DNA of 64,000 nucleotides from Pseudomonas mohnii (GCF_900105115.1 NZ_FNRV01000001.1:1426001-1490000); one strand, 5' to 3'; positions 17,057-27,566 are shown, numbered from the stretch's first letter. A program made the numbers and translations. Notes: generated from the sequence alone by a model not told the origin.

Positions 17057-19750
17057 ATGTCCGCGACCCTGAGCAAACCCCTGGCACCCTCCTGGGTCAG
17101 CCGCTTCAAGGAACAGAGCCTCGAACGCGGCCGCCGCTACGCCCTGGAGAACCGCGTCAGGATAGTCGAGGCCGGCGACGCGACCATCATCGCTGCGTGC
17201 GAAGGCTCTGGCGGTAACGTTTATCGTCAGACCATTCGCCTGCGTGAGTCAGCCAAAGGCACTCTGCTGATGGTCGATGCCACCTGCTCTTGTCCGGTCC
17301 ACAACAATTGCAAACACTGCGCGGCGGTCTTGCTTCAGGTGCAGGAAACCCTCGATTACCCCGCTGCCGCCAAAGACGCCGAGCTTCTGGAGAAGCTGCA
17401 AGGCGTACTGGAAAACCGCAACCCGAAAGCACCGCCCCAAGTACTGGTGGATAACGTGCAACCCGTGCCGCGCCTGTGGCTGGCGAGCATCGAGTTCAGC
17501 GCCTTCGAGCCACGCAATGGCAAGATGCAGCGCTATATCCAGCATCGCGCAGCGCTGTCCTTCAGCTATCTGGACGAGTACGTCTCCGGACAGAAAAACA
17601 CCGACATCCTGATTCGCCAGGAAACACAGACCCTGCGGATAAAACGCCATCCGGACGTGGAACAGTCCTACCGGGAACAACTGCGGATCCTCGGCTTCAA
17701 AGTCGCCACCCGCCAGAGCAAAGCGCTGCCGGAAAGTGCGGGCGAATTGTTCGAGATGGTCAATGACAGCGCCTGGCTGACCTTCACCCTCAATGAACTG
17801 CCGAGGCTACGCACTCAGGGCTGGGAGCTGCAGATCAACGAAGACTTCGGATTCGACCTGACTGCCGTGGACGATTGGTACGCCACGGTCGAACAGGCGC
17901 CGGAACGCGACTGGTTTGACCTGGAACTGGGCATCATCGTCAATGGCGAGCGGCTGAGTCTGTTGCCGATCCTGTTGAACCTGATGCGCTCCCACACCGA
18001 AATCCTCAACCCGGAACGCCTCGCCCGACGGCGCGACGATGAGTTGATTCTGGTGAACATTCCCAACCGGCCGAACTCCGAACACGGCCCCTTGCAAGTC
18101 GCCCTGCCCTTCGGGCGCTTGAAACCGGTGCTGGCAACCCTCGGCGAGTTCTACCTGCAAGAGCCTGGTAACACCACATTACGCCTGAGCAAGGCCGACG
18201 CCACGCGCCTGAATCCGCTGGAAGACCTGCCATTGTTGTGGGAAGGCGGCGAGCAGATTCGTACCTTTGCCCAGCGCCTGCGGGATATCAAGGACTACAC
18301 CGCCACGGCGCCGGAAGGCTTGAACGCGACACTGCGGCCGTATCAGCTGGAAGGCTTGAGCTGGATGCAATCGCTGCGGCAACTGGAAGTCGGCGGAATC
18401 CTCGCGGACGACATGGGCCTGGGTAAAACCCTGCAAACCCTGGCGCATGTGCTGACCGAAAAAAACGCCGGACGCCTGGACCGGCCATGCATGGTGGTGA
18501 TGCCGACCAGCCTGATCCCCAACTGGCTCGACGAAGCGGCGCATTTCACACCGCAGCTCAAGGTGCTGGCGCTGTATGGCGCCAGCCGCAAAAAGCATTT
18601 CGACAACCTGGCCGATTACGACCTGATCCTGACCACCTACGCCTTGCTGCCCAAGGATGTCGAACGCCTGGCGGCTCAGCCATTACACGTACTGGTGCTG
18701 GACGAAGCGCAATACATCAAGAATCCGAACAGCAAGGCCGCCCAGGCAGCGCGCGAACTGAATGCGCGCCAGCGCCTGTGCCTGAGCGGCACACCACTGG
18801 AAAACCACCTGGGTGAGTTGTGGTCGCTGTTTCACTTCCTGCTGCCGGGCTGGCTGGGAGACGTCAAAAGCTTCAACAGCGATTACCGCGTGCCGATTGA
18901 AAAGCGCGCCAGTGAAGTCAGACTTCAACACCTCAATGGTCGGATCAAACCCTTCCTGCTACGTCGCACCAAGGAACAGGTGGCGACCGAGTTGCCACCG
19001 AAAACCGAGATCATCCACTGGGTCGAGCTCAACGAAGCCCAGCGCGACGTTTATGAAACGATGCGCCTGGCCATGGACAAGAAAGTTCGTGACGAGATCA
19101 CCCGCAAAGGCGTGGCGCGCAGCCAGATCATCATCCTCGAGGCGCTGCTGAAACTGCGGCAGGTGTGCTGCGATTTACGCCTGGTCAACGACGCCACCCT
19201 GCCGGCACGTGGCAGTACGTCGGGCAAACTCGACAGCCTGATGGAAATGCTCGAAGAGCTGTTTGAGGAAGGACGGCGGATTCTGCTGTTCTCGCAATTC
19301 ACTTCGATGCTGTCGCTGATCGAAGATGAACTGAACAAACGCGGTGTGACCTACGCCCTGTTGACCGGACAGACCCGCGATCGACGCACGCCAGTAAAAG
19401 AATTTCAGAGCGGCAAGCGTCAGATTTTTCTGATCAGCCTGAAGGCCGGTGGCGTGGGCCTCAACCTGACGGAAGCAGACACGGTGATTCATTACGATCC
19501 ATGGTGGAACCCCGCGACAGAAAACCAGGCAACCGACCGCGCCTATCGCATCGGCCAGGAGAAACCGGTGTTCGTCTACAAGCTGATTGCGCGCGGCACG
19601 GTGGAAGAGAAGATTCAGCATCTGCAGAAGGAAAAATCCGATCTCGCGGCGGGCGTACTGGATGGGCGTCAGGCCGGGGACTGGAAACTGCAGAGCGATG
19701 ATATCGAGGCGTTGTTCGCGCCCTTACCGGACAAGCTGGAGAAGCGCTGA
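17057..19750 (+). CDS. SWIM zinc-finger SNF2-family DNA translocase/helicase
   Basis: An 897-residue protein. The N-terminus carries a SWIM finger, CSCPVHNNCKHC (77-88), within the first 100 residues. The C-terminal half is a complete SNF2 motor: DDMGLGKT (about 451-458), DEAQ box LDEAQYIKN, LSGTPLENHLGELWSLF, FSQFTSML, and the final GGVGLNLTEAD, WWNPATENQATDRAYRIGQ. Homologues remodel DNA-protein complexes such as RNA polymerase (compare RapA/HepA). It directly follows mfd and csiV-like genes. Exact substrate is unknown; a role in transcription or DNA repair is inferred from domain content and neighbourhood. Confidence 0.87.
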   Translation: MSATLSKPLAPSWVSRFKEQSLERGRRYALENRVRIVEAGDATIIAACEGSGGNVYRQTIRLRESAKGTLLMVDATCSCPVHNNCKHCAAVLLQVQETLDYPAAAKDAELLEKLQGVLENRNPKAPPQVLVDNVQPVPRLWLASIEFSAFEPRNGKMQRYIQHRAALSFSYLDEYVSGQKNTDILIRQETQTLRIKRHPDVEQSYREQLRILGFKVATRQSKALPESAGELFEMVNDSAWLTFTLNELPRLRTQGWELQINEDFGFDLTAVDDWYATVEQAPERDWFDLELGIIVNGERLSLLPILLNLMRSHTEILNPERLARRRDDELILVNIPNRPNSEHGPLQVALPFGRLKPVLATLGEFYLQEPGNTTLRLSKADATRLNPLEDLPLLWEGGEQIRTFAQRLRDIKDYTATAPEGLNATLRPYQLEGLSWMQSLRQLEVGGILADDMGLGKTLQTLAHVLTEKNAGRLDRPCMVVMPTSLIPNWLDEAAHFTPQLKVLALYGASRKKHFDNLADYDLILTTYALLPKDVERLAAQPLHVLVLDEAQYIKNPNSKAAQAARELNARQRLCLSGTPLENHLGELWSLFHFLLPGWLGDVKSFNSDYRVPIEKRASEVRLQHLNGRIKPFLLRRTKEQVATELPPKTEIIHWVELNEAQRDVYETMRLAMDKKVRDEITRKGVARSQIIILEALLKLRQVCCDLRLVNDATLPARGSTSGKLDSLMEMLEELFEEGRRILLFSQFTSMLSLIEDELNKRGVTYALLTGQTRDRRTPVKEFQSGKRQIFLISLKAGGVGLNLTEADTVIHYDPWWNPATENQATDRAYRIGQEKPVFVYKLIARGTVEEKIQHLQKEKSDLAAGVLDGRQAGDWKLQSDDIEALFAPLPDKLEKR

Positions 19751-19775
19751 GAACGGCGGCGCCCGGTAGAGCGCC

Positions 19776-19865
19776 TTCGCGGGCAAGCCCGCTCCCACAG
19801 GTTCAGTGGCGTTCACAAAATTTGTATGCGACGCGAACAATGTGGGAGCGGCTTGCCCGCGATGG
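19776..19865. repeat. REP pair (inverted)
   Basis: TCGCGGGCAAGCCCGCTCCCACAG faces TGTGGGAGCGGCTTGCCCGCGA, between the convergent SNF2 and nucleoside phosphorylase genes. A classic REPIN-like layout. Confidence 0.78.
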
Positions 19866-19889
19866 AAGCGACTCGGTGCCAAGCCTGAC

Positions 19890-20639
<750 letters not shown>

Positions 20640-21650
20640 TTAATCAATCAATTGAGCGTCTTTGAGCGCGCCGACGGCGATCAGCCAACGCGGATCCTGA
20701 CGGTATTCGATGTTCGCGAACGACTGACCGCGCATCCGCGCAATGCGCGCGGACGGCTTGACCTTCAGGCGTTGCGCGGCGCTCAGGGCCAGCTCGGCGG
20801 CCGCGCGATCGTTGCACACCAGGCCCATGTCGCACCCGGCGCTCAATGCCGCTTCGATACGGCTGGCGGCATCCCCCACAACATGGGCGCCCGCCATGGA
20901 AAGATCATCACTGAAGATCACACCGTCGAATTGCAGCTCACCGCGCAGAATGTCCTGCAACCAGCGCCGGGAGAAACCGGCAGGCTGGGAATCGACTTGC
21001 GGATAGATGACGTGTGCCGGCATGACCGCTGCCAGTTGCTTGCTCAGCCTGGCGAACGGCACCAGGTCGTTGGCGCGGATTTCGTCGAGACTGCGCTCGT
21101 CGTTTGGAATCGCTACATGGGAATCAGCCTCGGCCCAACCGTGACCGGGAAAATGCTTGCCGGTGGCCGCCATGCCCGCACTGTTCATGCCGCGGATGAA
21201 TGCCCCAGCCAGCAGCGCCGCACGTTGTGGGTCGCCTTCGAACGAACGGGTGCCGACCACGGCGCTGCGCTGGTAGTCGAGGTCAAGCACCGGCGCGAAA
21301 CTCAGGTCCAGGCCAACGGCCAACACCTCGGTCGCCATGATCCAGCCACACTGCTCGGCCAGGTATTCAGCATTCGGATTATCGGCAATGGCACGCATCG
21401 CCGGCAGGCGCACGAAGCCCTGGCGCAGACGTTGAACGCGCCCGCCTTCCTGATCCACCGCCAACAACAGATCAGGGCGGATGGCACGGATGGCGGCACT
21501 CAACTCGCGGACCTGACGCGGATGCTCGATGTTGCGAGCGAAAATAATCAGGCCACCCACCTCGGGTTGGCGCAGCAATTGGCGATCTTCAGCCGTCAGC
21601 CAGGTACCGGCGACGTCCACCATCAACGAGCCTTGCAGGCCAGCAGTCAT
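20640..21650 (-). CDS. nagZ: Beta-N-acetylhexosaminidase
   Basis: A 336-residue cytoplasmic GH3 enzyme that removes N-acetylglucosamine from anhydromuropeptides in cell-wall recycling, and so produces the signals that induce AmpC through AmpR. The family loop KHFPGHG (165-171) with the catalytic His-Asp dyad region, AVDQEGGRVQR (64-74) and the nucleophile segment SDDLSM (247-252) are all present. The ATG at 21650 has AAGGAA six bases upstream. It is paired with the nucleoside phosphorylase gene. Confidence 0.95.
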   Translation of the reverse strand: MTAGLQGSLMVDVAGTWLTAEDRQLLRQPEVGGLIIFARNIEHPRQVRELSAAIRAIRPDLLLAVDQEGGRVQRLRQGFVRLPAMRAIADNPNAEYLAEQCGWIMATEVLAVGLDLSFAPVLDLDYQRSAVVGTRSFEGDPQRAALLAGAFIRGMNSAGMAATGKHFPGHGWAEADSHVAIPNDERSLDEIRANDLVPFARLSKQLAAVMPAHVIYPQVDSQPAGFSRRWLQDILRGELQFDGVIFSDDLSMAGAHVVGDAASRIEAALSAGCDMGLVCNDRAAAELALSAAQRLKVKPSARIARMRGQSFANIEYRQDPRWLIAVGALKDAQLID

Positions 21651-21811
21651 AGAGATTCCTTGATAACGAAAAACCCGGCTCGCACACATTCACCGCCGCC
21701 ATGGGCACTGCCCGGCAGGTCGACGATATCAATAGGGAGCGGATTCAGAACGAGAGTCGGCATGGGCGGCTAGCTTAGCGGATGTCAGCTGCCGCGCCCA
21801 CCCGTGCAGGG

Positions 21812-22519
21812 TTAAACCTTGGCGGCAACCGGTGTCGACTTGCTACGCGGACGCAACTGCGCGCTGGCCATGGCCGTATCGGTGACACCGGACTCGGCAC
21901 GCATACCGGCCGCCAGGAACGGCACCATCAGTCGCATGACCTGCTCGATGGAGGTGTTGACCCCGAAGTCGGTTTCGGCGATGGCGCGCAAGGCCTTGAT
22001 GCCGGACATGCTGAACGCAGCGGCCCCCAGCATGAAGTGCACGCGCCAGAACAGTTCGATCGGCGGGATACGCGGCGCGGCTTCGTTGACCAGCATCATG
22101 TAGCGGCGAAACACCTTGCCGTACATGTCTTCCAGATAACGACGCAAATGCCCCTGGCTCTGACTGAAGGCCAGCCCCAGCAAACGCATGAAGATAGAGA
22201 GATCGTTGCCACTGCGTGGCTGTACGACGAGAGCCTGCTCGACGAGGATTTCAAGCAACTCCTCAAGTGTCGCCTTGTTCTCTGGCTTGGCCTGGCGCCG
22301 CTCCAGCTCCTTATCGAGACTGATGCAGAACGGCCCCAGAAAACGGGAAAAGACCGCCTGGATCAGCGCTTTTTTTGACCCGAAGTGATAATTCACCGCA
22401 GCCAGATTGACACCGGCCTTGCTGGTAATCAGACGCAACGAGGTTTCGGCGAAACCTTTTTCCGCGAACAACTGCTCGGCAGCATCAAGAATGCGTTCTA
22501 CGGTTTCCGACTGGGCCAT
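21812..22519 (-). CDS. psrA: TetR-family fatty-acid-responsive regulator
   Basis: A 235-residue TetR regulator. The helix-turn-helix lies in residues 20-50 (FAETSLRLITSKAGVNLAAVNYHF), almost word for word the PsrA sequence; the rest is the ligand-binding helical domain. PsrA represses itself and fadBA-type beta-oxidation genes, releases DNA on binding long-chain fatty acids, and activates rpoS in P. aeruginosa and P. putida. The ATG at 22519 has GGAG five bases upstream. Two PsrA-type operators sit just upstream (22535-22561), consistent with autorepression. It is divergent from lexA. Confidence 0.95.
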   Translation of the reverse strand: MAQSETVERILDAAEQLFAEKGFAETSLRLITSKAGVNLAAVNYHFGSKKALIQAVFSRFLGPFCISLDKELERRQAKPENKATLEELLEILVEQALVVQPRSGNDLSIFMRLLGLAFSQSQGHLRRYLEDMYGKVFRRYMMLVNEAAPRIPPIELFWRVHFMLGAAAFSMSGIKALRAIAETDFGVNTSIEQVMRLMVPFLAAGMRAESGVTDTAMASAQLRPRSKSTPVAAKV

Positions 22520-22534
22520 GACTACTCCGCCTGA

Positions 22535-22561
22535 CAAACACTTGTTTGAAACATACGTTTC
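22535..22561. promoter_or_regulatory. Double PsrA operator
   Basis: CAAACACTTGTTTG (22535-22548) and GAAACATACGTTTC (22548-22561) both fit the published PsrA pattern G/CAAAC-N4-GTTTG/C and share one base. They lie 16-42 bp upstream of the psrA ATG, placed to block its own transcription. Confidence 0.82.
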
Positions 22562-22703
22562 AGTCTACGTGTTGTCAAGTCTGGCGGTTCGTTTCGGGAA
22601 TGGTCAGTCATACATTTAACCATACAACCAGACAGCTTCAATCAGCTGGCTGATCGACCGTCTGGCGCCATGCCAGAAAAGGGGCATTGCCAAGACCGTT
22701 TCA

Positions 22704-22738
22704 CTGTATATAATCCCAGTCACTGTATAAAAAGACAG
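22704..22738 (+). promoter_or_regulatory. Two LexA (SOS) boxes
   Basis: CTGTATATAATCCCAG (22704-22719) is an imperfect and CTGTATAAAAAGACAG (22723-22738) a perfect match to CTGT-N8-ACAG. They lie just ahead of the lexA start at 22749, as expected for autoregulated lexA-sulA. Confidence 0.9.
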
Positions 22739-22748
22739 AGCGATCATT

Positions 22749-23357
22749 ATGCTAAAGCTGACGCCACGCCAAGCAGAGATTCTGGCCTTCATCAAACGCT
22801 GCCTAGAAGACAACGGCTACCCGCCAACCCGTGCGGAAATCGCTCAGGAACTGGGTTTCAAATCGCCAAACGCGGCAGAAGAGCACCTCAAGGCGCTTGC
22901 CCGCAAAGGCGCGATCGAAATGACGCCCGGTGCTTCCCGCGGGATTCGCATTCCCGGGTTCGAGGCCAAGGCCGACGACTCCAGCCTGCCGATCATCGGC
23001 CGTGTGGCCGCTGGCGCACCGATCCTCGCTCAGCAACACGTCGAGGAATCCTGCAACATCAATCCTTCGTTCTTCCATCCCCGCGCCGACTACCTGTTGC
23101 GAGTTCATGGCATGAGCATGAAAGACGTGGGTATTTTCGACGGCGACCTGCTGGCCGTGCACACCACCCGTGAAGCCCGTAACGGCCAGATCGTGGTCGC
23201 ACGGATCGGCGACGAAGTGACCGTCAAGCGTTTCAAGCGCGATGGCAGCAAAGTCTGGCTGATCGCCGAAAACCCTGAATTCGCCCCAATCGAAGTGAAC
23301 CTTAAAGATCAGGAACTGGTGATCGAAGGCTTGAGTGTCGGCGTCATTCGCCGCTAA
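22749..23357 (+). CDS. lexA: SOS repressor LexA
   Basis: A 202-residue repressor and self-cleaving serine protease. The winged-helix domain occupies residues 1-65 ([28 protein letters not shown]). The cleavage bond is Ala88-Gly89 in RVAAGAPIL, with catalytic Ser123 (HGMSMKD) and Lys160 (VTVKRFK). RecA filaments trigger cleavage after DNA damage. Two SOS boxes precede it and sulA follows ten bases after the stop, so the operon is autoregulated. Confidence 0.98.
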   Translation: MLKLTPRQAEILAFIKRCLEDNGYPPTRAEIAQELGFKSPNAAEEHLKALARKGAIEMTPGASRGIRIPGFEAKADDSSLPIIGRVAAGAPILAQQHVEESCNINPSFFHPRADYLLRVHGMSMKDVGIFDGDLLAVHTTREARNGQIVVARIGDEVTVKRFKRDGSKVWLIAENPEFAPIEVNLKDQELVIEGLSVGVIRR

Positions 23358-23367
23358 AGGAGGCTTT

Positions 23368-23841
23368 ATGCAGTTCCCACATACATCACAGCAAGCCCAA
23401 CTGCCGTTGTTCGAAGCGTTCATGGCGCAGCCATTGGCGCCGATTCTGAAGGAAGTGGTCGAGTCGCCATGGAGCACCGAACCCGAGGTCTTCAGTGAGT
23501 TGTCTCTGCGTGGTGCAGCCGGGAATTGCCTGAACCTTCTGGCGCCCATCCTCAGGGAGTTGAGCCAGGATCAGGATGCGCGCTGGCTGACGCTGATCGC
23601 CCCGCCTGCCAGCCTGACCCAAGCTTGGCTGCGGGACGCCGGTCTTAACCGCGAACGTATTCTGCTGCTGCAACCGCGCGGCACCCAGAGCGCTCAACAA
23701 CTGGCCTGCGAAGCCCTACGCCTGGGTCGCAGCCATACAGTTGTCAGTTGGCTCAATACGCTGACCGCCAACTCGCGACAACAGTTGATCAGCGCTGCCC
23801 GGACCGGGGACGCTCAAAGCCTGAACATTCGACTGGGTTAA
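23368..23841 (+). CDS. sulA: SOS cell-division inhibitor SulA
   Basis: A 157-residue SulA/RecA-like fold protein that binds FtsZ and halts division during the SOS response. FSELSLRGAAGNCLNLLAPIL and the central WLTLIAPPASLTQAWLRDAGLN...VLLLQP-type pattern fit the family. The ATG at 23368 has a near-perfect AAAGGAGG ribosome site. It is directly downstream of lexA and shares its promoter. The C-terminus SLNIRLG is short, as in other pseudomonads. Confidence 0.92.
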   Translation: MQFPHTSQQAQLPLFEAFMAQPLAPILKEVVESPWSTEPEVFSELSLRGAAGNCLNLLAPILRELSQDQDARWLTLIAPPASLTQAWLRDAGLNRERILLLQPRGTQSAQQLACEALRLGRSHTVVSWLNTLTANSRQQLISAARTGDAQSLNIRLG

Positions 23842-23854
23842 CTGATAAACATGA

Positions 23855-23897
23855 CGCGCCTTGAATGGCGCGAGGCTTCTCCAGGGACAGAGAAGCC
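23855..23897 (+). terminator. Tandem hairpins after lexA-sulA
   Basis: CGCGCC/GGCGCG (23855-23872) and GGCTTCTC/GAGAAGCC (23874-23897) form two back-to-back hairpins 14 bases after the sulA stop. There is no U-tract, so they may stabilise the 3' end or act with Rho. Confidence 0.5.
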
Positions 23898-23934
23898 GAT
23901 CGGTAAGTACATCCTGAAAAACCGACGGGCGGGA

Positions 23935-24168
23935 TCAATGAAGGACCCGCGGTCCCTCTTCCTTGTCGAGTTCGCCTTCCACCAGCCGCCCGGCCATCTG
24001 AACGCCGACGCTCAACATCGCCTTGGCGACTTCCACGTGCTGGCCTTGCAGGAACGCTTTTGCGTCCTCGGAGAAATCCAAAGTAACCAGAGAACCCTCG
24101 TCCTCAGCCCGGCGAAGCTCGATTCGGCCGTCTGGTAACTCGACAATTTCTAGAAAGGACGTTGGCAT
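23935..24168 (-). CDS. Small conserved hypothetical protein
   Basis: About 77 residues from the ATG at 24168 (MPTSFLEIVELPDGRIELRR...). An in-frame ATG at 24273 would give 112 residues and overlap the upstream gene stop by 11 bases; neither start has a strong ribosome site. The sequence is acidic, without signal peptide or membrane segment: a beta-rich start, then an amphipathic helix region (AKAFLQGQHVEVAKAMLSVGVQMAGRLVEGEL). I do not recognise a function. Position after the DUF6586-type gene suggests cotranscription with it. Confidence 0.65.
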   Translation of the reverse strand: MPTSFLEIVELPDGRIELRRAEDEGSLVTLDFSEDAKAFLQGQHVEVAKAMLSVGVQMAGRLVEGELDKEEGPRVLH

Positions 24169-24262
24169 AAAGGTCTGTTCTCCACGAAAGGCGGGCATTA
24201 TATAGGCATCGGTCAGGCTTCGCTCGGGATCTTGACCAGATGCCATCGCAAAAGCGTTTCTG

Positions 24263-24787
24263 TCAGCACTCATTCAAACCGTCACGAAACCGAATAGCCA
24301 ACCCTTTCAGGTTCTGACGCCAGCTTTCCAGTTCTTCGCGGTTCAACTCGTCCGGCGCCTCTTCCTCGTCCAGATTCACCGCAAGAATCAGCGGCTGCGT
24401 CACATCCCCTTTCGGCTTGTGCGGCGCCCGCGGAGGCTGAAACAATGCCTGATGGGCCGCCAGCAACTTGGCCAACCAGGTTTGCGGGTTGTTCGCCAGC
24501 TCGATCATCTCGGCCAGCTCAGGAATAGCAATGGTGTCCAGGACTTCGCGAGTCAGCAACGATTCGGCCCGAGACGCATTGGCCTGAGGCAAACGGTAGA
24601 AACCGGCGATCTCGTGACACAAACCCAGCAGCGCACCGTACAGGTGAAACAGCGCCGACTCACGACAGGCCTGAATCAGCGCGAGAGAGTTCATCGCCCG
24701 CCCCTCTTCGGCCCTGGCGAGCGCCTCCAGAGACAGTCCGGCGAAATAAATCTTTTGATTGGTACGGGTATAGAGCTCATTGGCCAT
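24263..24787 (-). CDS. DUF6586-type conserved protein (PA3010-like)
   Basis: About 174 residues, soluble and mostly helical. MANELYTRTNQKIYFAGLSL, LALIQACRESALFHLYGALLGLCHEIAGFYRLP and a C-terminal LESWRQNLKGLAIRFRDGLNE are characteristic of a small Pseudomonas family with no known function. The ATG at 24787 has GGAG nine bases upstream. It lies between topA and lexA-sulA on the opposite strand to lexA. Confidence 0.7.
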   Translation of the reverse strand: MANELYTRTNQKIYFAGLSLEALARAEEGRAMNSLALIQACRESALFHLYGALLGLCHEIAGFYRLPQANASRAESLLTREVLDTIAIPELAEMIELANNPQTWLAKLLAAHQALFQPPRAPHKPKGDVTQPLILAVNLDEEEAPDELNREELESWRQNLKGLAIRFRDGLNEC

Positions 24788-24829
24788 GACGGCAGTCTCC
24801 ACAACGAAATAATTGCTTCAGGCAGGTCA

Positions 24830-24927
24830 TGCAGGAGCGAGCTCGCGATGGACGCCAACGATGACGCGGGCCTTCAGAATGCCCGCGCTGCTCTCACGCT
24901 CATCGCGAGCGAGTTCGTTCCTACAAT
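24830..24927. repeat. Degenerate REP pair
   Basis: GCAGGAGCGAGCTCGCGATGG and CATCGCGAGCGAGTTCGTTCCTACA face each other in the gap after topA. They are diverged copies of the same REP core. Confidence 0.6.
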
Positions 24928-24938
24928 GTCTTGCGATT

Positions 24939-27566
24939 TTATGCCTTCGCAGCCGGTCGCTTGTCCTCGACCTTCCACTTGCCACCGTCGTAGAACGCTT
25001 TCCAGCCAGTTGGCTTGCCGTCGACCTCTGTCTGCACATATTGCTCTTTGGTCTTGCGGCTGTAACGGATCACTGCCGGGAGACCGTCCGGATCCTTCTT
25101 CGGCGCTTCGCAGAGGAAGTGATACTTCGGATCGATCTCATCCTTGTGCGGCAAGATTTCCATGACCAGTGGCGCACGAGTTTCACGGTTTTTCGGGAAC
25201 TGGCTGGCCGCCAGGAACAGACCGGACGCACCGTCGCGCAGGATGTAGGTGTCGTTGACCTTTTCGCATTTCAGCTCAGGCATCTTCACCGGATCCATCT
25301 TCGGCGGCGCCGCATCACCACTTTTCAGCAGTTTGCGAGTGTTCTTGCACGTCGGGTTGGTGCAACCGAAGAACTTGCCGAAACGGCCGGTCTTGAGCTG
25401 CATCTCGCTGCCGCACTTGTCGCACTCCAGGCTCGGACCTTCGTAGCCCTTGATGCGGTAGGTGCCTTCTTCGATTTCGTAGCCCGCGCAATCCGGGTTG
25501 TTACCGCAGATGTGCAGCTTGCGCTTCTCGTCGAGCAGATAAGCGTCCATCGCCGTGCTGCAGATTGGGCAACGATGCTTGCCGCGCAACACCAGGGACT
25601 CCGACTCACCCTCGTCGTCCGCGGCGATTTCATCGCCGGGAACCAGGTTGACGGTGGCCTTGCAGCGCTCTTTCGGTGGCAGGCTGTAGCCCGAGCAACC
25701 GAGGAACACGCCGGTCGATGCAGTACGAATCTGCATCGGGCGACCGCAGGTCGTGCACGGAATATCGGTCATCACCGGCTGGTTGGCCCGCATGCCGTTT
25801 TCCGGGCTTTCGGCCAATTCGAGTTTTTTCTTGAAGTCGCCGTAAAACTCGTCGAGCACGTTTTTCCAGTCGCGTTCGCCCTGGGCCACGTCATCGAGGT
25901 TCTCTTCCATGCCGGCAGTGAAACCGTAGTCCATCAGGTTGGAGAAGCTTTCGGCCAGACGCTCGGTGACGATGTCACCCATCTTTTCCGAATAGAAACG
26001 ACGGTTGTGCAGCGCCACGTATCCGCGGTCCTGAATGGTCGAAATGATCGCCGCATAGGTCGAAGGACGACCGATGCCGCGTTTTTCCATTTCCTTTACC
26101 AGGCTGGCTTCCGAATAACGCGCCGGCGGTTTGGTAAAGTGCTGGGTCGGATCAAGCTTGATCAGCTTCATCGCGTCGCCCTGGCCCATGTCCGGCAGTA
26201 CGTCATCATCGCCCGGCTTGGCGATTTGCGGCATGACGCGGGTGTAACCGTCGAACTTGAGGATACGGCCCTTGGCACGCAACTCGAAGTCACCGGCACC
26301 GACGGTGACCGTGGTCGACAGGTATTGGGCCGGCAGCATCTGACAAGCCAGGAACTGGCGCCAGATCAGCTCGTAGAGGCGCTCGGCGTCACGTTCCATG
26401 CCCGAGAGCTTGCTTGGCTCGGTGTTGGCGTCGGACGGACGAATCGCTTCGTGAGCCTCTTGTGCGCCTTCCTTGCTGCTATAGACGTTCGGCGTTTCCG
26501 GCAGGTACTTCTTGCCGAACTCGCCTTCAATATAAGTACGCGCCATCGCCACGGCGTCAGCCGAGAGGTTGGTGGAGTCGGTACGCATATAAGTGATGTA
26601 GCCGGCTTCATACAGACGCTGGGCCATCATCATGGTTTTCTTCACACCGAAGCCCAGGCGGTTACTCGCGGCCTGCTGCAGGGTGGAGGTGATGAACGGC
26701 GCCGACGGCTTGCTGCTGGTCGGCTTGTCTTCGCGCTTGACGATGCTGTAGCTGGAAGCCTTGAGCTTCTCCAGCGCGGCCATGGCCTGGGCTTCGTTGA
26801 GCGGTTTGAAGGCTTCGCCTTTCTCGCGGGCGACATCGAAACGCACGGTTGCACCCTTGGCGGTGCCGAGGTCAGCGTGAACCTCCCAATACTCTTCCGG
26901 GATGAACGCGCGGATCTCACGCTCACGCTCGACCACCAGTTTCACGGCTACCGACTGCACACGGCCGGCGGACAGGCCACGGGCAATCTTGGCCCACAGC
27001 AGTGGCGACACCATGTAACCCACGACGCGGTCGAGGAAACGACGGGCCTGCTGGGCATTTACGCGATCGATATCCAGTTCGCCCGGCTGGGAGAAGGCTT
27101 CCTGAATAGCCTTCTTGGTGATTTCGTTGAACACCACGCGTTTGTAGCGGCTGTCGTCACCACCGATGGCTTCGCGCAGGTGCCAGGCAATGGCTTCCCC
27201 CTCGCGATCCAAGTCGGTTGCGAGATAGATGGTGTCAGCATCCTTGGCGAGCCGGCGCAGCTCTTCGATGACCTTTTCCTTGCCTGGAAGGATCTCGTAC
27301 TTGGCTTTCCAGCCATGATCGGGATCGACTCCCATGCGAGCGACCAGCTGCTTGCGCGCCTTTTCTTTCGGCGACAGTGCCGGCACTTCACCCGCAGCAG
27401 CCTTGCCGCGCTTGGCGGCTGGCTCTTTGCTGGCGCTAGCCGAACCGCTGGTGGGCAGGTCTCGGATATGGCCGATACTCGACTTCACCACGTATTGGTT
27501 ACCCAGATACTTGTTGATGGTCTTGGCCTTAGCCGGGGATTCCACAATGACCAGCGATTTGCCCAT
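24939..27566 (-). CDS. topA: DNA topoisomerase I
   Basis: An 875-residue type IA topoisomerase that relaxes negative supercoils. The TOPRIM domain is at 1-160 ([14 protein letters not shown]; acidic triad DLDREGE at 118-124), the active-site Tyr326 is in [12 protein letters not shown], and the C-terminus has three four-Cys zinc ribbons (CTTCG...C...C; CPIC...CGNNPDC; CDKCG...CTNPTC) followed by a topoisomerase I C-terminal repeat. Length and layout fit E. coli TopA (865). A TOPRIM insert rich in Ala/Lys/Gly at residues 41-70 is typical of pseudomonads. Followed at a distance by the DUF6586 gene. Confidence 0.97.
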   Translation of the reverse strand: MGKSLVIVESPAKAKTINKYLGNQYVVKSSIGHIRDLPTSGSASASKEPAAKRGKAAAGEVPALSPKEKARKQLVARMGVDPDHGWKAKYEILPGKEKVIEELRRLAKDADTIYLATDLDREGEAIAWHLREAIGGDDSRYKRVVFNEITKKAIQEAFSQPGELDIDRVNAQQARRFLDRVVGYMVSPLLWAKIARGLSAGRVQSVAVKLVVEREREIRAFIPEEYWEVHADLGTAKGATVRFDVAREKGEAFKPLNEAQAMAALEKLKASSYSIVKREDKPTSSKPSAPFITSTLQQAASNRLGFGVKKTMMMAQRLYEAGYITYMRTDSTNLSADAVAMARTYIEGEFGKKYLPETPNVYSSKEGAQEAHEAIRPSDANTEPSKLSGMERDAERLYELIWRQFLACQMLPAQYLSTTVTVGAGDFELRAKGRILKFDGYTRVMPQIAKPGDDDVLPDMGQGDAMKLIKLDPTQHFTKPPARYSEASLVKEMEKRGIGRPSTYAAIISTIQDRGYVALHNRRFYSEKMGDIVTERLAESFSNLMDYGFTAGMEENLDDVAQGERDWKNVLDEFYGDFKKKLELAESPENGMRANQPVMTDIPCTTCGRPMQIRTASTGVFLGCSGYSLPPKERCKATVNLVPGDEIAADDEGESESLVLRGKHRCPICSTAMDAYLLDEKRKLHICGNNPDCAGYEIEEGTYRIKGYEGPSLECDKCGSEMQLKTGRFGKFFGCTNPTCKNTRKLLKSGDAAPPKMDPVKMPELKCEKVNDTYILRDGASGLFLAASQFPKNRETRAPLVMEILPHKDEIDPKYHFLCEAPKKDPDGLPAVIRYSRKTKEQYVQTEVDGKPTGWKAFYDGGKWKVEDKRPAAKA

